From Bacteroidales bacterium (lineage in GTDB: Bacteria; Bacteroidota; Bacteroidia; Bacteroidales; JALTDM01): a stretch of 8,441 nucleotides of DNA. Position numbers and translations under genes: made by a program. Location of the stretch: the NCBI GenBank assembly GCA_027073875.1, contig JALTEO010000193.1, forward strand, positions 1-8,441, in the 5' to 3' direction. Below are positions 6,335-8,441 of this stretch, one piece after another; positions within the stretch are counted from its first letter, which is position 1; the number at the start of each line of letters is the position of its first letter. The notes below the pieces were generated by a model. The model had not been told where the DNA came from, made no database searches, and worked only from the letters and a program-made list of their open reading frames with translations.

Positions 6335-7588
6335 TCAAAGTTTTTTTTGGATATTCAAAATATGGTCTAATACCATCTTTTTTGCACCACAATTTTCCAA
6401 CACAAATGCCTGAGAGATATGACTTGTTTTTTCTAACAATTCACTATCATTCAGAAACTTGTCAACAATCATATTAAAATCCGTTTCATTTTTTATTGAA
6501 AAGCCACCTTTGAGACGAATTAAATTTATTGCCTCACTAAACTTCTGGTAGTTAGTTCCAAAAATTACAGGCATACCGAAAGTTGCCGGCTCTAAAACAT
6601 TGTGAATTCCCTTCCCAAAACCCCCGCCAATATAGGCAATACTGCCATATTGATACACCGAACTTAATATCCCGATGGTATCAATAATTAAAATACGGAT
6701 ATTTTTTTCCGGAATATTTTTCTCCATTTCGGTATAAAACAAAACCGGTTCTTTGAATTTCTGTTTAATTTGTTCCAAATGATGTTGATTTATCTCGTGC
6801 GGTGCTAAAATCAATTTTATATTTTTATCAGGATGCCGGTTAAAAAATCCGGCAATAATAGTTTCATCTTTTTCCCATGTACTACCGGCGACAATGACGA
6901 AATCACCACCGACAAAGTCCTGTATATCAGTAAATTGCTTAGTGTTTTTTGCTATTTCAGCTACACGGTCAAATCGTGTGTCGCCTGCCACGGAAACTTG
7001 TGAATAGCCAATATTATTCAATAAATTTTTCGATGCCTCGTTTTGCACAAAGATGTGTTCAAAGGCAAAAATTGCCTTACGGTAAAATTTTCCGTAGTTC
7101 TTAAAAAAGAGTTGCTCTTTTCTAAATTTTGCAGACATCAATATGGCAGGTATTTCCCGTTTTTTTATTTCAGATAAATAGTTTAGCCAAAACTCATATT
7201 TCACAAATACGGCTATTGTCGGATGAACAATATCTAAAAATCGTTTTGCTTGACTTCGGGTGTCTAATGGTAAATAAAATACATAATCGGCTACAGGATA
7301 ATTTTTCCTGATTTCGTAACCCGACGGCGAAAAAAAAGTTAAGACAATTGCCACACCTGAATTATTTTCTCTGATACCTTCAATTACAGGACGCCCTTGC
7401 TCAAATTCGCCCAACGAAGAACAATGTACCCAGATAGCCGGACGGGTTTCTTTGCTTAAACCATTATTAATTTTATCAAGTAGCTGTTTCCTGCCAGCAA
7501 CCCACAATTTGGCTTTTGAGTTGAAAAGCGACATTAATCGAATAACGAAGCCATAAAGTATGATACCAATGTTATAAAGAAACTTCAT
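6335..7588 (-). CDS. waaA: 3-deoxy-D-manno-octulosonic acid (KDO) transferase
   Basis: WaaA (KdtA) moves KDO from CMP-KDO onto the lipid A precursor at the inner face of the inner membrane, beginning the lipopolysaccharide core. The protein has 417 residues, the usual length. Residues 1-21 are a hydrophobic membrane anchor followed by basic residues. The N-terminal GT-B domain carries WVHCSSLGEFEQ (53-64), in which E61 matches the catalytic Glu of the family, then TFFSPSGYE (84-92) and VKYEFWLN (129-136). The C-terminal domain carries GSTWEKDE (235-242), LAPHE (261-265) and GGGFGKGIHNVLEPATFG (321-338), the CMP-KDO-binding loop. All motifs are intact. It starts 3 bases after the stop of the upstream beta-barrel gene, so the two are almost certainly cotranscribed and possibly translationally coupled. 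Whether it adds one or more KDO residues cannot be read from the sequence. No strong terminator follows, so readthrough to nrdJ is possible. Confidence 0.96.
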   Translation of the reverse strand: MKFLYNIGIILYGFVIRLMSLFNSKAKLWVAGRKQLLDKINNGLSKETRPAIWVHCSSLGEFEQGRPVIEGIRENNSGVAIVLTFFSPSGYEIRKNYPVADYVFYLPLDTRSQAKRFLDIVHPTIAVFVKYEFWLNYLSEIKKREIPAILMSAKFRKEQLFFKNYGKFYRKAIFAFEHIFVQNEASKNLLNNIGYSQVSVAGDTRFDRVAEIAKNTKQFTDIQDFVGGDFVIVAGSTWEKDETIIAGFFNRHPDKNIKLILAPHEINQHHLEQIKQKFKEPVLFYTEMEKNIPEKNIRILIIDTIGILSSVYQYGSIAYIGGGFGKGIHNVLEPATFGMPVIFGTNYQKFSEAINLIRLKGGFSIKNETDFNMIVDKFLNDSELLEKTSHISQAFVLENCGAKKMVLDHILNIQKKL

Positions 7589-7591
7589 GGG

Positions 7592-8377
7592 CTAAAAATA
7601 ATAATACTGCTTAATGTCTTGCTTGTAAATAGTAATAATCCATCCGGCTTTTATGCCAAATAAGAAATCATGTCGCTGATGGTCATCACATTCCATCGTG
7701 TCAAAATTAAAATCACGACGGTTTTTGGTCCACGCTTCGTTGACTTCAATGCCGACAAAAAAGTTGATGGGAGAGTAGAGCGGCATATAGCCAACACCCA
7801 GAAACTGATTAATTGCCAAGCCATTTGTTAAACGGTCATATCCTTTAGAATAATCACCATACAATCCGGGGACATTATTTCCTTCCACTTCAATGCGAAT
7901 TTTATGTTGCAACAAACCAATTCCTAAATTTGTAATCAGTGCTGTCTTCTTTCCTTTTTTTAAATAAAAGATTTTTCCAATTCTTCCTCCTGCAAAAAAT
8001 CCGCGTTCCGACAGCACAATATTGGCATATTCGCCATTGGTATTTAATACTTGTCCGTTATCAGTCTTTAAATTGTCAAGGATATGTGCGGCATCACCTT
8101 TCAGTTGGTTACCAAACATATAATTAAACTCCAGTCCGAATGTAAAATTATTTTTCAGCATAAAAAAAGGATAAACACCAACATCGGAATTTAAACCGTA
8201 ACGGTTAGCTAATTCGCCAAAAGGAGATTGCAAGGAATAAAATCCTGACACACCAATTACATTCTCGTGCCAACTTTTCTGTTTTGTAGAATCTTGCTGA
8301 GCAAAAACGACAAATTCGTCAACAAAAACGAAGAGTAAAATCAACAAAAATTTTTGAAGAATACCGGAGTCTTTCAT
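7592..8377 (-). CDS. Outer-membrane beta-barrel protein upstream of waaA
   Basis: A 261-residue protein of unknown specific function. Residues 1-26 form a signal peptide (hydrophobic LLILLFVFV, cleavage after VFA before QQDS), with unusual acidic residues D20-E21 near the end of the hydrophobic stretch. The mature part has alternating hydrophobic/polar strands rich in Gly and aromatics, such as NFTFGLEFNYMFGN (77-90), GFFAGGRIGKIFYL (126-139), LITNLGIGLLQHKI (147-160) and FLGVGYMPL (192-200). The protein ends in aromatic residues, YYYF, with a terminal Phe as is typical of outer-membrane barrels recognised by the BAM complex. The segment WTKNRRDFNFDT (216-227) followed by a final strand GIKAGWIITIY (241-251) resembles a conserved uncharacterised Bacteroidetes family that I recall near waaA genes. 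The gene lies 3 bases before waaA in the same orientation. The barrel call is fairly sure; a role in envelope or lipopolysaccharide biology is inferred from the neighbour only. Confidence 0.8.
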   Translation of the reverse strand: MKDSGILQKFLLILLFVFVDEFVVFAQQDSTKQKSWHENVIGVSGFYSLQSPFGELANRYGLNSDVGVYPFFMLKNNFTFGLEFNYMFGNQLKGDAAHILDNLKTDNGQVLNTNGEYANIVLSERGFFAGGRIGKIFYLKKGKKTALITNLGIGLLQHKIRIEVEGNNVPGLYGDYSKGYDRLTNGLAINQFLGVGYMPLYSPINFFVGIEVNEAWTKNRRDFNFDTMECDDHQRHDFLFGIKAGWIITIYKQDIKQYYYF

Positions 8378-8409
8378 CTGTTTATTTTTTTAGTTTGTAA
8401 AGTGTAGCT

Positions 8410-8436
8410 GTCATGCTGAACGAAGTGAAGCATCTC
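8410..8436. repeat. Palindromic intergenic repeat, probably dispersed (cut by window edge)
   Basis: The last 32 bases contain a symmetric sequence at 8413-8433: ATGCT (8413-8417), GA, AC, a GAA centre (8422-8424), GT, GA, then AGCAT (8429-8433). Arms ATGCT/AGCAT and AC/GT pair, and the opposed GA steps could form sheared G-A pairs, giving a compact hairpin. The wording TGTCATGCTGAACGAAGTG resembles an intergenic repeat I have seen many times in Bacteroidetes and related genomes, often in pairs. It is about 50 bases upstream of the barrel gene start. Only one copy is visible, so the dispersed nature is from memory, not from this window. Confidence 0.5.
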
Positions 8437-8441
8437 ATTGA

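Overview
The window looks like chromosomal DNA from a member of the Bacteroidetes (Bacteroidota), probably the Bacteroidales side. The DNA is AT-rich, and none of the gene starts has a convincing Shine-Dalgarno sequence. The gene content also fits: methylmalonyl-CoA mutase (succinate-propionate pathway), a KDO transferase (a Gram-negative outer membrane with lipid A), a signal-peptide-bearing beta-barrel protein, a WCxDS thioredoxin-like protein, and a DUF4190/DUF2752 membrane-protein pair. This assignment comes from recognising protein families and has not been checked by a search.

Layout. Positions 1-3409 read on the + strand. They hold the 3' three-quarters of the large subunit of methylmalonyl-CoA mutase (cut by the window edge), then a secreted thioredoxin-fold protein whose start overlaps the mutase stop by 11 bases. 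A 207-base intergenic leader follows, with a strong inverted repeat whose loop can pair with sequence further downstream (a possible pseudoknot). After it come a DUF4190-type membrane protein and a small DUF2752-type membrane protein that lacks any ATG, GTG or TTG start. Positions 3461-8377 read on the - strand: adenosylcobalamin-dependent (class II) ribonucleotide reductase nrdJ, a 252-base intergenic region, KDO transferase waaA, and an outer-membrane beta-barrel protein 3 bases upstream of waaA. The two gene blocks converge on a hairpin terminator at about 3413-3445 that can serve both directions. The right edge cuts into a palindromic sequence that resembles a dispersed intergenic repeat.

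How the genes relate. The mutase and NrdJ both need adenosylcobalamin, so the cell must make or import B12. They lie in separate, convergent units, and I see no cobalamin riboswitch at either. The barrel protein and waaA look like a two-gene outer-membrane unit. DUF4190 and DUF2752 look like a two-gene membrane module of unknown function.

Most of the window is ordinary housekeeping sequence. The items most worth a second look are the DUF2752 gene with its missing start (one lost G would explain it exactly), the possible pseudoknot leader before the DUF4190 gene, and the edge repeat. I did not find a convincing new multi-gene system.
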